Under the pieces are notes generated by a model. The model was not told where the DNA came from, ran no database searches, and saw nothing but the letters and a program-made list of their open reading frames with translations. Source: Pontiella sulfatireligans (lineage in GTDB: Bacteria; Verrucomicrobiota; Kiritimatiellia; Kiritimatiellales; Pontiellaceae). Taken from it: 64,000 bases of DNA. The position numbers and the translations under genes are program-made. Where the stretch lies: the NCBI RefSeq assembly GCF_900890705.1, contig NZ_CAAHFH010000001.1, forward strand, positions 3,410,001 to 3,474,000, given 5' to 3'. Shown here in pieces: positions 26,742 to 36,768 of this stretch; position 1 is the first letter of the stretch, and every line of letters starts with the position of its first letter.

Positions 26742-29249
26742 TTAATCAAAATCCAGAATGGCTGATTTCAAACCGGCCGATGTAATCTTCATGCGAACCG
26801 GATCACTGCTCTTTTTCGATCGAATGATCACCAGAATGGTGCCGTCGGCCGCGCTGCGGGTATCCGCCTGAAACAGTCCTTTGTAAAAGAGGTTTCCGGT
26901 ATCCATACCGAGCAACTCTGCACCTCCATCAACCTCGATTTTGATCGTGTTTTCCGCGTCCGTTACCAGATGCCCCTTATCATCCATAATGGATACTTCG
27001 ATGAGGTTCACATCCACCCCGTCTTTCTCCAACATCGGCCAGACCGGGTTGGCCATCAACTTCACCGGGGCTCCGCTGGTAACGAGTTGACGGCTCATAA
27101 CCGGCTTCCCGTTGTTGAAGCCAATCGCTTCGAGCGTTCCTTTCTCATACGGCACCGTCCACTCTGTTCGGAATTTCATAAAATCCGTTTTCTGACGTCC
27201 CAGCGGTTTACCATTGAGCAACAGCTCAACTTCTTCGCAGTTACTGTAAACCATGACGTATTTATCGCCGTCGTTCTTCCAATTCCAGGAAAAGCGCTCA
27301 GCCGAATCGTTGTAGACCCGCTCCCCGGTCACCGGCACGATTTCATATCGGCGACTCGTATCGAACGGAAGTTCGGAAGCCGAGATATGCAGGACCGGTT
27401 TCTGTCCCTCATTCCAAGCGGCATCATACAACGCACCGCCCGGAAGCAGCTTACATTTCATATCCAGTAGCGATGCGAGCCATCCGCGGAGACCGCTCTT
27501 TGGTGCTTTCACTTCGCCTAAATACTGAATACCGGTCCAGATAAACTGGCCGATAACATAGGGTAAATCGCGGCTGCTCGTATAATAACTGACTTCATTG
27601 CGGGAGGTTTCGCTACTAAGCATCAGTTGATTTGGATATTTCTTATGCTCGAGTTCGTAGCACTCATCTGCGGGGAGTTTATGCCCATAATCCTCGCGAA
27701 CATAGTTGTAACCCAGGACTTCAAAGTCCGGCAGATTACCGGCGGTCGCGCCATTGTTGCCGAGACATACCGGACGGGTGTTGTCCTCCCGTTGGCAGAT
27801 CGCCAATAGTTTGCGGCAATTGGCTTGCGCAGCGGCAACCTCTGAACGAAAATCAGGGATCTCGTTTCCAATGCCGTACATAATTACCGAAGGGTGATTT
27901 CGATCGCGTTGGATGGTTTCCGCCAGATCCGTTTCGTGCCACTGGTTGAAATCCATTGCGTAGCCATAGCCCGCCTTGGAGGTATTTTTTTCGGTGAAGT
28001 TATATCCCCAGGCGCTGGTCCACTCGTCGATAACCTCATCCTTGACATAAAATCCCATTTCATCACACAGGGCATAAAATTCCGGTGCAAATGGATTGTG
28101 GGAGGTACGGATGGCATTGCAGCCGATATCTTTCAGCTTCTGCAGACGATACCGCAGTAACTTTTCAGGAACCGCCGCCCCGACACTCCCCCCATCATGA
28201 TGCAAACAGACGCCTTTCAAAATTGTTTCTTGACCGTTCACAAATAGGCCTTTTCCTTGAATATATTCAAGTTTACGGACACCGAAGGTTGTCACCTGAT
28301 CATCGAGAATGCGGCCTTCGAATTCGATTTCGCTTTTCAGGGTGTAGAGATACGGAGTGTCAGCGGACCAGCGGTTCGGTTCTTTGATACCCACGTTACA
28401 ATCGATAGAGAAGTTTTTGTCGTAGTTGTAGATATCAGCGGTCTTCTCACTGCGGGCAACTTCCTTCCCTTCCGCATCGTAAACAATAGAGCGGATCGTG
28501 CAGGCGTGTGCTTTAGGAGTGTTTTCCCAGCAACTTTCAAGACGGAGCCATTTGTTCTTTTTGTAGAGCTTGATTTCCTCGTCAGAGAAAAAGCTACCGA
28601 CTATTTTATAGCCCGCATTCACGACCGCTTCGTCTTTCTCCACCACCGGTGTAGTGATGTACACGCCATCACGGTTTCGAAAATGCACGTAGCCGGTTTC
28701 GATCAGGTGTACGTTCCGATAGATGCCGGAGCCCGAATACCAACGCGATCCGGCCGGAACGGAATTATCCACTCGCACGGCAATCACATTGTCCTCCCCG
28801 AACTTCAGCGCGGAGGTGATGTCGTACTGAAACGTCGCATAGCCGTACGGGCGACGCCCCATGAAACGACCGTTCACATACACTTCGGAATTTCGGAATA
28901 CGCCGTCGAACTGAATGGTGAACTGTTTGTTTTTCTTGCTCGGATCAACCGTAAAGCACTTGCGGTACCAGCCGATTCCTTCGGGGAAAAACCCGCCGCG
29001 CATTCCCATGTATTTATTCGGCTGATATTCGCCTTCAATACTCCAATCGTGCGGCACATTCAGCGTGCGCCAGGTGGAATCAGTGAAGCCGGGTTCGCGA
29101 TATTCGGGATTGTCGGACAGACTGAATTTCCAGTTCGCATTAAATTTTTCCTGTTTACGGACTTTCGTTTGAATTTCGTTCGCTTCAGTCGCCACAATAC
29201 CGGCAGTCATGATTCCCGCCAGCAGGGGTATCATTATCTTTGTTTTCAT
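26742..29249 (-). CDS. GH2 beta-galactosidase-like enzyme
   Basis: An 835-residue exported GH2 enzyme (signal peptide to about 22). Domain order: sugar-binding jelly roll (about 35-185, FNANWKFSLSD to GIYRNVHLIETG), Ig-like domain (190-325), and a TIM barrel from about 330. The barrel contains KGVCLHHDGG and AIRTSHNPFAPEFYALCDEM, the acid/base Glu463 in GIGNEIPD, and the probable nucleophile Glu547 in LMLSSETSR. C-terminal beta domains of DUF4982 and bacterial-Ig type follow. GH2 enzymes act on beta-galactosides, beta-glucuronides and others; no specificity is provable here. Beta-galactosidase fits a galactan locus. It follows the sulfatase at 29343 by 93 bases. A GGAA site precedes the ATG. 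Confidence 0.9.
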   Translation of the reverse strand: MKTKIMIPLLAGIMTAGIVATEANEIQTKVRKQEKFNANWKFSLSDNPEYREPGFTDSTWRTLNVPHDWSIEGEYQPNKYMGMRGGFFPEGIGWYRKCFTVDPSKKNKQFTIQFDGVFRNSEVYVNGRFMGRRPYGYATFQYDITSALKFGEDNVIAVRVDNSVPAGSRWYSGSGIYRNVHLIETGYVHFRNRDGVYITTPVVEKDEAVVNAGYKIVGSFFSDEEIKLYKKNKWLRLESCWENTPKAHACTIRSIVYDAEGKEVARSEKTADIYNYDKNFSIDCNVGIKEPNRWSADTPYLYTLKSEIEFEGRILDDQVTTFGVRKLEYIQGKGLFVNGQETILKGVCLHHDGGSVGAAVPEKLLRYRLQKLKDIGCNAIRTSHNPFAPEFYALCDEMGFYVKDEVIDEWTSAWGYNFTEKNTSKAGYGYAMDFNQWHETDLAETIQRDRNHPSVIMYGIGNEIPDFRSEVAAAQANCRKLLAICQREDNTRPVCLGNNGATAGNLPDFEVLGYNYVREDYGHKLPADECYELEHKKYPNQLMLSSETSRNEVSYYTSSRDLPYVIGQFIWTGIQYLGEVKAPKSGLRGWLASLLDMKCKLLPGGALYDAAWNEGQKPVLHISASELPFDTSRRYEIVPVTGERVYNDSAERFSWNWKNDGDKYVMVYSNCEEVELLLNGKPLGRQKTDFMKFRTEWTVPYEKGTLEAIGFNNGKPVMSRQLVTSGAPVKLMANPVWPMLEKDGVDVNLIEVSIMDDKGHLVTDAENTIKIEVDGGAELLGMDTGNLFYKGLFQADTRSAADGTILVIIRSKKSSDPVRMKITSAGLKSAILDFD

Positions 29250-29342
29250 TGTCTTTTTCCGTTTAATTTCATCGGCATGGTTACTGAGACCCGCTCCTGA
29301 TATTCTCTGGCAATCTTTGCGAGATCTCGATGGCGCGCGCGG

Positions 29343-30821
29343 TCATCGCGGGCCTGGATTATTTATTTTTTGCGCCTCTTTTGATTGACCGGGTACGATG
29401 CCGTCCTTTGGACGGTTTTCTTTTTCGTGAATTAGTTTACCCGTTCTTCGATCATTCCGGTCAGGTGTTGCTTTATCCAGCGGAGGCGTTGTGTCCCCTG
29501 TAGAGGCTTGCCATTCATCCATCAGCGTTCGCATGTTTTCCAGCACCTGAGCATACTCTGGATTCCGGGCCAGGTCCTTTATCTGGTGGGGATCATTGCT
29601 TACATCAAAGAGTTCTTCCGCAGGCCGGGGTTCAAGCAACGGATCCATTTGGGCGGGAGTCAGTTTCCCCTCTTTCGCTAATGCTCTCAACTCTTTCTGT
29701 GGACATTGGTCTTCCAGACCGCAGATTTGAGGGAGTTGAGGATGGGCGTTGCGGATGTAGACATAATTGCCATGACGAACCATGCGCTCATGAGCAATCT
29801 GCACATGCCAGTTGTGCTCAGCAAAAACATACTCCCGGACTGTTTTTTCGGGGTCATCCAGCAACGGCAGTATGCTGGTGCCTTGAACGCTCGGAGGTGA
29901 TTTTAAATCCGACAACTCCAGGAGGGTCGGGGCAATGTCAATGGCACTGATTAGAGAATCGCACACTTCGCCGCGTTGTTTTAATCCGGCCGGCCAATGG
30001 ACGATAAAAGGCGTTTTGATTCCGCTGTCGTAGAGGCGCGTTTTGCAACGCGGGAAAGGGCGCCCGTTATCGGCCATGAAGATGATGATCGTATTTTCAA
30101 GTACACCTTGTTTTTTCAGTTCGTCGACCACCATACCTGTATACCGGTCAAGGCGTTGGACTTCGTCATAGTATTTTGCCAGATCCACGCGGGCTTCCTG
30201 CGTATCAATCGAGTATGGCGGAATGACTGCATCTTCCGGTGCATGGGGTACAGCTTCTTTGTCCTCTTGCCAGGATCGATGTGCATCATGAGAGGCAAAC
30301 CACATCAAGAAGGGTTTATCTTTGGGGCGTTCCTGAAGGCATTGAACCCAACGTTCTCCCCCTCCAGGCCGGCTGTCTACAACCTTGTCGAAAGCCTTCT
30401 TTGCATAGTTTCCCATATGCCATTTTCCTGCTGCGGCCGTGTAGTATCCAGCCTGATTGAGGAGTGCGGGAAACATAACCTGCCCTTTAGGCAACGCCAT
30501 ATGCAGTTCCGGAGCCCCGGTATTATGCGGGTATCGGCCGGTGATAATACTGCAGCGTGTCGGGCTACACTGGCTTATAGTTAGATATGCATTAGAAAAA
30601 CGCAAGCCGTTGGCGGCGAGCAGATCGATGTTAGGGGTTTTGATCGTTGGGTGCCCGTAGCATCCGAAATCGGTATCCGAAATATCATCACCAATAATAA
30701 GTACGATATTCGGAGGAGCGGGCTCACTCGTTTCAGCATACGCTTGTAATAACGTAAAAAACACGGCTCCCATGACGAATAGGCCCCGAAAAACTTGTCC
30801 TTTTATACGGTTACGAATCAT
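29343..30821 (-). CDS. Secreted sulfatase, recent duplicate of 15907-17385
   Basis: A 492-residue type I sulfatase, nearly identical to that at 15907-17385 (same signature SQCSPTRCSIITGRYPHNTG, formylglycine Cys85; same FMADNGRPFPRCKTRLYDSG). Differences are mostly in the signal peptide, a few loops and the last 20 residues. The start is the ATG at 30821: it overlaps the TGA stop of the upstream sulfatase as TGATG, a translational-coupling arrangement; the extra N-terminal residue of the longer frame would need a TTG. It ends the array of coupled genes whose upstream members reach 37919. The substrate is unknown, but close coupling suggests it removes another sulfate from the same glycan. Confidence 0.93.
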   Translation of the reverse strand: MIRNRIKGQVFRGLFVMGAVFFTLLQAYAETSEPAPPNIVLIIGDDISDTDFGCYGHPTIKTPNIDLLAANGLRFSNAYLTISQCSPTRCSIITGRYPHNTGAPELHMALPKGQVMFPALLNQAGYYTAAAGKWHMGNYAKKAFDKVVDSRPGGGERWVQCLQERPKDKPFLMWFASHDAHRSWQEDKEAVPHAPEDAVIPPYSIDTQEARVDLAKYYDEVQRLDRYTGMVVDELKKQGVLENTIIIFMADNGRPFPRCKTRLYDSGIKTPFIVHWPAGLKQRGEVCDSLISAIDIAPTLLELSDLKSPPSVQGTSILPLLDDPEKTVREYVFAEHNWHVQIAHERMVRHGNYVYIRNAHPQLPQICGLEDQCPQKELRALAKEGKLTPAQMDPLLEPRPAEELFDVSNDPHQIKDLARNPEYAQVLENMRTLMDEWQASTGDTTPPLDKATPDRNDRRTGKLIHEKENRPKDGIVPGQSKEAQKINNPGPR

Positions 30822-32458
30822 CAATTCTTCTCCTGCTTGACTGTTTTCGACTCCAGGTATTGATGCGAGATTTCGATGGCGCGGGCACGGTCGGCCGCAT
30901 CATAGTCCCAGAACTCGTCGATCACTTTGTTAAACGCGAACTTCGGATCGTCCTCGCCCAATTCCGTGCGACGTTCCTTTAGCTGTTTTTTCAGCTTTTC
31001 AATCACGCCGGCGTACTCCGGATTATCGTACACATTGTTGTCTTCAGTCGGGTCGTTCTTCAGGTCATACAGTTCCCAACCGGGCGGAGTTTCCGCTTGA
31101 TCCGATTTTAGCGGCGCACCGTAGAACAGGATCAGCTTGTACCGCTTGGTGCGGATCGCTATATGTCCGGGATTATCGTGGGATGCCATATGCATCCAGT
31201 AGTGATAATAGGCCGCCTGTTTTGAATCCGTGGATTCCTTTCCGGTTTCAAGAACGTTCTTAAAGCTTTGTCCGTGCATGTAGTCCGGAGTTTTGACACC
31301 GGCGAAGTCGAGCATCGTTGGGCCGTAATCGATATTTTCGACCATCGCGTCGGAACGACCGACCTGTACCGTTTTCGGATAGCGAACAATAAACGGCATA
31401 CGCATGGATTCTTCATAGGCCCAGCGTTTATCCATAAAATCGTGCTCACCGAGATAAAACCCTTGGTCGCCGGTGTACATGATCACGGTATTGTCGTAGA
31501 GACCTTCCGCCTTCAGGTAATCGATAACGCGTTTCAGATTGTCGTCCACGCCTTTCACACAGCGCAAATAGGCTTTCAGGTAACCCTGATAGGCGTCGCC
31601 GATGATTTCATCATCCGACTTAGACCGATCCAACGTTTTGGCCCACGCCCCCGTTTTGGTGTAATTACGGCGAAGGTTGCGACGGCCGATCGATGTTCCG
31701 ATGTACGGGATGAGTTCTCCGTTGGCGCCGCGTGTGGCAATCGATCCGTTGTTTTTTCGGTCACGCATGTTAGCGGGTTCGGGAATGATGACGTCGGCCA
31801 GATAATCCTCGTAACGAGGGGCATATTCGAACATATCGTGCGGCGCTTTAAACTGGAGACAGAAGAAAAAAGGCTTACTCGGGTCGCGTTTGGTTTCAAA
31901 CCACTCCAGAGCCGAGTCGGCGATACAATCGGAGGAGTGGCCTTTCATTTGAACGGTTCCGTTGCATGTTTGCCCCCTGAATTGATTGATACCAGTCGCC
32001 CCAGTTTCATAAAAGACAGGATCAAAATAGGTCCCCTGCTTGGGAAGGACCTTGTAATAATCGAACGCCTCTGGAAGTGCGTGCAGATGCCACTTGCCGA
32101 TGACACCCGTTTGGTAGCCCGCCTTCCTCATTTCGAGGGCGAGATATTGGCGCTCTTTGGGTAGCCCCTGTCCCAAGGTCGGGCATCCATTCACCGCATT
32201 GCTCTGGCCGGTCATAATACAAGCGCGGCTCGGCGTACAGATCGCGTTTTGGCAAAAGGCATTTTCCATCACCATGCCCTCGGCGGCGATCGAGTCGATC
32301 GTCGGGGTGGGATTCAGCGATGCCAATCGTCCGCCGTAGGCCCCGATGGCCTGCGAGGTATGGTCATCCGACATGATGAACAGAACATTCGGTTTCTCAG
32401 CGGCACTAGCCAAACCGACCATAAAAAGAAAAGTTAATCCAATTTTCGATGGCTTCAT
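30821..32458 (-). CDS. Secreted sulfatase, array copy A
   Basis: A 545-residue type I sulfatase, very close paralogue of 35131-36768. Signal peptide to about residue 20, KPNVLFIMSDDHTSQAIGAY (Asp31, Asp32), signature NAICTPSRACIMTG (formylglycine Cys74), IGKWHLHALPEAFDYYKVLP, and MYTGDQGFYLGEHDFMDKRW with the second metal-binding Asp and nearby His. The C-terminal subdomain ends QYLESKTVKQEKN. This resembles the large bacterial choline-sulfatase/arylsulfatase-like group common in marine degraders. It overlaps the upstream propeller hydrolase gene by ATGA and the downstream sulfatase by TGATG, so all three are translated from one message. Confidence 0.94.
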   Translation of the reverse strand: MKPSKIGLTFLFMVGLASAAEKPNVLFIMSDDHTSQAIGAYGGRLASLNPTPTIDSIAAEGMVMENAFCQNAICTPSRACIMTGQSNAVNGCPTLGQGLPKERQYLALEMRKAGYQTGVIGKWHLHALPEAFDYYKVLPKQGTYFDPVFYETGATGINQFRGQTCNGTVQMKGHSSDCIADSALEWFETKRDPSKPFFFCLQFKAPHDMFEYAPRYEDYLADVIIPEPANMRDRKNNGSIATRGANGELIPYIGTSIGRRNLRRNYTKTGAWAKTLDRSKSDDEIIGDAYQGYLKAYLRCVKGVDDNLKRVIDYLKAEGLYDNTVIMYTGDQGFYLGEHDFMDKRWAYEESMRMPFIVRYPKTVQVGRSDAMVENIDYGPTMLDFAGVKTPDYMHGQSFKNVLETGKESTDSKQAAYYHYWMHMASHDNPGHIAIRTKRYKLILFYGAPLKSDQAETPPGWELYDLKNDPTEDNNVYDNPEYAGVIEKLKKQLKERRTELGEDDPKFAFNKVIDEFWDYDAADRARAIEISHQYLESKTVKQEKN

Positions 32459-33579
32459 TTGTTTCCTTTTTCTGCAGCCTTCTCTGCGGCCACTATGTTC
32501 TGCATATCACGATCAAAGGCTTCGCCATCGAACGGCATCATGACAATCTTACTTCCGTTTTTATCATTCGGACCATCTTCGCCTTTTCTGGAGTCAATGA
32601 CTGAAAAGAGGAAATGAGTCGGATGCCCGTCCTCCACAAATACCGTCATCCGTTGCACGATGGGCCAATGGTTCACGGTACCATCGGTATACTTGAAAAA
32701 ATCGCCGTCGTTACGAAATGCAATGCCCCGATATTTCCAGTCGTGAATGCCATCCTCTGAACTGAAGTGATACGTGACATTATCGATATGGTAGTTAACG
32801 GTCATATGATACATACCGCCGCTATACCAAACCGAGGGATCTTCCATTCGTTTCTGCGGAATTTCGGGCATTCCTTTGTAGATGCGTTCCGTAACGATTT
32901 TATACGGGCCGAGAATGCCGTCTTCGCTGATCAGAATGGACGCAGAGCGCGGCACGAGCATGTAGCGACCGTCGGGGCGGAGAAGAATTTGAACATTGGA
33001 CATGTGACGCGGTTCTTTGTAATAGCGGCCCAGCCCCTCTTTAAATCCGTTATAATCCACCTGAATGGTTCCCAGATGCTCAAACGGGCCGTCCGGAGAA
33101 TCCGAAACAAAAACTTCGCCGTCGGTAATCTCGCTGGTCACCATGGCATAACGGCCATCGTGCATCCGCAAGCCAATCACGTTGCCCCCGGCACCTTCCT
33201 TCCAATGCGGCCAGGTTAACCCGATATGCTTGTAGGGGCCGATCGGATTATCGGAAACCGCATGCATCGCCTTCGACGCGACTCGCCAACCCGCATTGTG
33301 CGAATTCGTCTGAGCCCAGCAACAGGCATACATGTGGTAGCGATCGTCATCGGCTTTCACAATCGCCCCGTCCCAGTAGCACCATGTTTTCAGCGTGGGA
33401 TCTTCGATCCCGTTTTGAATATCGCGTGGCAACGCATTCGTTTCACCCCAGATGCCTTCCGATACCAAAGGCCCCTGCGGCTCCATGGGCAGAAAATAGT
33501 CGATCATTTGTTTTTCGGCGTGAGCGACCCCATTCAGGGACATGAGCACGAGCAAAGTGGAAAGTGTTTTGATTTTCAT
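32455..33579 (-). CDS. Secreted beta-propeller glycoside hydrolase, copy A
   Basis: A 374-residue exported protein, one of five close paralogues here (also 36765, 38043, 39263, 57663). Signal peptide to about 21, then MIDYFLPMEPQGPLVSEGIW. The repeated propeller strands include WCYWDGAIVKADDDRYHMYA, VIGLRMHDGRYAMVTSEITD, RPDGRYMLVPRSASILISED, MEDPSVWYSGGMYHMTVNYH and DWKYRGIAF. Asp in CYWDG, Asp in EDPSVW and Glu in TSEI are the most constant acids and would be candidate catalytic residues. The pattern is that of five-bladed GH43/GH117-type exo-glycosidases; I do not know the exact family. In a sulfated-galactan locus a galactosidase or anhydrogalactosidase role is plausible. It is coupled to sulfatase copy A. 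Confidence 0.72.
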   Translation of the reverse strand: MKIKTLSTLLVLMSLNGVAHAEKQMIDYFLPMEPQGPLVSEGIWGETNALPRDIQNGIEDPTLKTWCYWDGAIVKADDDRYHMYACCWAQTNSHNAGWRVASKAMHAVSDNPIGPYKHIGLTWPHWKEGAGGNVIGLRMHDGRYAMVTSEITDGEVFVSDSPDGPFEHLGTIQVDYNGFKEGLGRYYKEPRHMSNVQILLRPDGRYMLVPRSASILISEDGILGPYKIVTERIYKGMPEIPQKRMEDPSVWYSGGMYHMTVNYHIDNVTYHFSSEDGIHDWKYRGIAFRNDGDFFKYTDGTVNHWPIVQRMTVFVEDGHPTHFLFSVIDSRKGEDGPNDKNGSKIVMMPFDGEAFDRDMQNIVAAEKAAEKGNK

Positions 33580-33595
33580 ATAGGTGACTTCCTTG

Positions 33596-35134
33596 TTATG
33601 GATTTTTAATTCGGGGAGAAGAATAACCCTGCTCTCGAATTTGATTCAGTAAGGCGGTCATGCGTTCCACCGTCTCCGGATGCTCCGATGAGATATCGTG
33701 CCGCTGGCCCATGTCAGTTTTAAGATTATACAGCATGCCGACTTTGGGTTTTTCGTTGGGATAATTGTGTTTTTCCGCCCACTTGCGATTCAACGAGGAA
33801 CCTTTCTTCGCAATTTTCGGGCAGTTTATCAGGACCCAGTCGCCTTGGCGAATGCCGTATTGATCCTCAAAGGTGTTGTGAACATGTACGGTCCGCACGG
33901 CCTTCGTCTTTCCCTGAATCAGCGGCAGAAGGTTGTGAGAGTCTTCGGCCTGATCATCCGGTAACTCGTACCCGATAATTGCGGCCAAGGTAGCCATAAT
34001 ATCAATCTGTGAAACAAGCGCGTCCGAAACCGCACCGGCTTTTGTCACGCCCGGCCATTTGACAACGAACGGAACATGGTGCCCGCCTTCGTAGAGATAG
34101 CGCTTAATGCCGCGGAACGGGGCGGAGGACCAGTGGTCATATTTCTGGTCGCGTCCATAAGCATAGTGTTCTGGCCCGTTGTCTGCAGAAAAGATCACAA
34201 TCGTATTATCCGCCAGACCGGAGTCCGCCAGTGCCTTGAGAAGCTGCCCACAGGCATCGTCGCTCTCAACCACAAAATCGCCATAGGGGCCCGCTTTTGA
34301 TTTTCCGACGAATCCATCATTCGGAACAATGGGGGCGTGCGGCGAAGGCAGCGCGAAGTAGAGTAAGAAGGGTGTATCATTTTTTTGCTGTTCAATCCAA
34401 GCAATCGCTTTTTCCGTAAGTGTCGGAATGCATTTATGCGGATCCCAGCCTGCGGCCATCGGGCCCGGACGGCATTCCCAGTTCCCTTCCTTAAGCGGTT
34501 TCCACAGGGCAGTATCCATCATGCAGTCAGGGGCTTCAACGACCTTGTCATTTTCGAGCCAGCAGTAGGGCGGAAAGTTTATAACACAGTCGGTGAATGA
34601 ATAATCAAACCCGTGTGCCGTTGGCCCGTCAGGAACTTTTTTACTCCAGTCAAAGGCCTCCGGAGGCTGGGCGCGTTTGCCCAGTGATTTCACCGGCGTT
34701 ACTCCTTCGTTACGAATGGCATCCCACCCCATGCCCAGATGCCATTTCCCGATATGAGCGGTGCGGTAGCCTTTGGCCTGCATCATCTCGGGCAGCGTCA
34801 GCCGTGCGGCATTAAACATCGAGTCACCAAACGCGCCTACAATTCCATGAAATTTGCGCCAGTGATAACGCCCAGTGAGCATGGCATAACGGCTCGGCGT
34901 ACAGACGCCGGAGGAGGAATGGCCGTCGGTAAAGGTCATTCCTTCAGCCGCCAGTCGGTCCAGGTTAGGGGTCGGGATTTCCGAGTCTGGGTTATTGGCA
35001 TTCAGATCACCGTAACCCATGTCGTCCGTGTAGAGGATTAACACGTTCGGTTGTATTGCCGCAAAAGTAGCTCCGCTGAACAAAGCGAACGCTGCAACAG
35101 CGGCTAAATCTTTTTTAACGGTTAGGTTTATCAT
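33596..35134 (-). CDS. Secreted sulfatase (arylsulfatase-like)
   Basis: A 512-residue type I sulfatase, distinct from its neighbours. Signal peptide to about 26, PNVLILYTDDMGYGDLNANN, signature SGVCTPSRYAMLTGRYHWRK (formylglycine Cys78), IGKWHLGMGWD, and FSADNGPEHYAYGRDQKYDH. The C-terminus reads MTALLNQIREQGYSSPRIKN. Decayed copies of this end lie at 37951-38037 and 39199-39228, so the gene family once had more members in the array. The ATG overlaps the stop of sulfatase copy B by 4 bases (ATGA). A 16-base gap separates its stop from the start of propeller hydrolase copy A. Confidence 0.94.
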   Translation of the reverse strand: MINLTVKKDLAAVAAFALFSGATFAAIQPNVLILYTDDMGYGDLNANNPDSEIPTPNLDRLAAEGMTFTDGHSSSGVCTPSRYAMLTGRYHWRKFHGIVGAFGDSMFNAARLTLPEMMQAKGYRTAHIGKWHLGMGWDAIRNEGVTPVKSLGKRAQPPEAFDWSKKVPDGPTAHGFDYSFTDCVINFPPYCWLENDKVVEAPDCMMDTALWKPLKEGNWECRPGPMAAGWDPHKCIPTLTEKAIAWIEQQKNDTPFLLYFALPSPHAPIVPNDGFVGKSKAGPYGDFVVESDDACGQLLKALADSGLADNTIVIFSADNGPEHYAYGRDQKYDHWSSAPFRGIKRYLYEGGHHVPFVVKWPGVTKAGAVSDALVSQIDIMATLAAIIGYELPDDQAEDSHNLLPLIQGKTKAVRTVHVHNTFEDQYGIRQGDWVLINCPKIAKKGSSLNRKWAEKHNYPNEKPKVGMLYNLKTDMGQRHDISSEHPETVERMTALLNQIREQGYSSPRIKNP

Positions 35135-36768
35135 TTCTTCTTTTGTTCGGCGGTTTTCGACGCAAGGTATTCGTGCGAGATCTCGATGGCACGTGCGCGG
35201 TCGGCCGCATCATAATCCCAGAACTCGTCGATCACTTTATTGAACGTGAACTTCGGATCGTCCTCGCCCAATTCGGTGCGACGTTCCTTTAGCTGTTTTT
35301 TCAGCTTTTCAATCACGGCGGCGTATTCCGGATTATCGTACACATTGTTGTCTTCGGTCGGATCGTTCTTTAGGTCATACAGTTCCCAACCGGGCGGAGT
35401 CTGTGCTTCATCCGATTTCATCGGCGCACCGTAGAACATGATCAGCTTATAGCGTTTGGAACGGATCGCGATATGTCCGGGATTATCGTGGGATGCCATA
35501 TGCATCCAGTAGTGATAATAGGCCGCCTGTTTTGAATCTGCGGATTCCTTTCCGGTTTCAAGAACGTTCTTAAAGCTTTGTCCGTGCATGTAGCCCGGGG
35601 TTTTGACACCGGCGAAGTCGAGCATCGTTGGGCCGTAATCGATATTTTCGACCATCGCGTCGGAACGACCGACCTGTACCGTTTTCGGATAGCGAACTAT
35701 AAACGGCATACGCATGGATTCTTCATAGGCCCAGCGTTTATCCATAAAATCGTGCTCTCCAAGATAGAAGCCTTGATCTCCGGTATAGATGATTACGGTA
35801 TTGTCGTAGAGACCTTCGGCCTTCAGATAATCAACAACCCGTTTCAGATTGTCGTCTACGCCTTTCACACAGCGCAAATAGGCTTTCAGGTAACCCTGAT
35901 ACGCATCGCCGATGATTTCATCATCCGACTTAGACCGATCCAACATTTTGGCCCACGCGCCATTTTTGGTGTAGTTGCGGCGAAAGTTACGGCGACCGAT
36001 TGATGTTCCTATGTACGGAATCAATTCACCGTTTGCGCCGCGTGTGGCAATCGATCCGTTGTTTTTTCGGTCACGCATGTTAGCGGGTTCGGGAATGGTA
36101 ACATCCGCGAGATAGCTTTCGTAGCGCGGGGCATATTCGAACATATCATGCGGCGCTTTAAACTGGAGACAGAAGAAAAAAGGCTTACTCGGGTCGCGTT
36201 TGGTTTCAAACCACTCCAGAGCCGAGTCGGCGATACAATCGGAGGAGTGGCCTTTCATTTGAACGGTTCCTTTGCATGTTTGCCCCCTGAATTGATTGAT
36301 ACCAGTCGCCCCTGTTTCATAAAAGACAGGATCAAAATAGGTCCCCTGCTTGGGCAGGACCTTGTAATAATCAAAAGCCTCTGGAAGTGCGTGCAGATGC
36401 CACTTGCCGATGACACCCGTTTGGTAGCCCGCCTTCCTCATTTCGAGGGCGAGATATTGGCGCTCTTGGGGTAGCCCCTGTCCCAAGGTCGGGCATCCAT
36501 TCACCGCATTGCTCTGGCCGGTCATAATACAAGCGCGGCTCGGCGTACAGATCGCGTTCTGGCAAAAGGCATTTTCCATCACCATGCCCTCGGCGGCAAT
36601 CGAGTCAATAGTCGGGGTGGGATTCAGCGATGCCAATCGTCCGCCGTAGGCCCCGATGGCCTGCGAGGTATGGTCATCGGATATGACAAACAGAATATTT
36701 GGTTTCTCAGCGGCACTAGCCCAACCGACCATAAAAAGAAAAGTTAATCCAATTATCGATGGCTTCAT
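35131..36768 (-). CDS. Secreted sulfatase, array copy B
   Basis: A 545-residue type I sulfatase with only a modest number of residue changes from copy A at 30821-32458, for example in the signal peptide (MKPSIIGLTFLFMVGWASAA) and the last five residues. Same signature NAICTPSRACIMTG (Cys74) and second metal block (IYTGDQGFYLGEHDFMDKRW). DNA similarity extends over most of the gene and into the flanking hydrolase gene, as expected for a duplicated hydrolase-sulfatase unit. It is coupled by ATGA overlaps to both neighbours. Two nearly identical enzymes in one operon may raise dosage or be starting to diverge in specificity. Confidence 0.94.
   Translation of the reverse strand: MKPSIIGLTFLFMVGWASAAEKPNILFVISDDHTSQAIGAYGGRLASLNPTPTIDSIAAEGMVMENAFCQNAICTPSRACIMTGQSNAVNGCPTLGQGLPQERQYLALEMRKAGYQTGVIGKWHLHALPEAFDYYKVLPKQGTYFDPVFYETGATGINQFRGQTCKGTVQMKGHSSDCIADSALEWFETKRDPSKPFFFCLQFKAPHDMFEYAPRYESYLADVTIPEPANMRDRKNNGSIATRGANGELIPYIGTSIGRRNFRRNYTKNGAWAKMLDRSKSDDEIIGDAYQGYLKAYLRCVKGVDDNLKRVVDYLKAEGLYDNTVIIYTGDQGFYLGEHDFMDKRWAYEESMRMPFIVRYPKTVQVGRSDAMVENIDYGPTMLDFAGVKTPGYMHGQSFKNVLETGKESADSKQAAYYHYWMHMASHDNPGHIAIRSKRYKLIMFYGAPMKSDEAQTPPGWELYDLKNDPTEDNNVYDNPEYAAVIEKLKKQLKERRTELGEDDPKFTFNKVIDEFWDYDAADRARAIEISHEYLASKTAEQKKK

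Noticed and set aside
28257..29300. Open frame of 347 codons on the plus strand
   Set aside because: Antisense to the GH2 gene, with no family resemblance.
32455..33579. Firm assignment of the propeller hydrolases to GH117 or GH43
   Set aside because: The general strand pattern fits, but I could not match family-specific catalytic motifs by eye, so the call is left generic.
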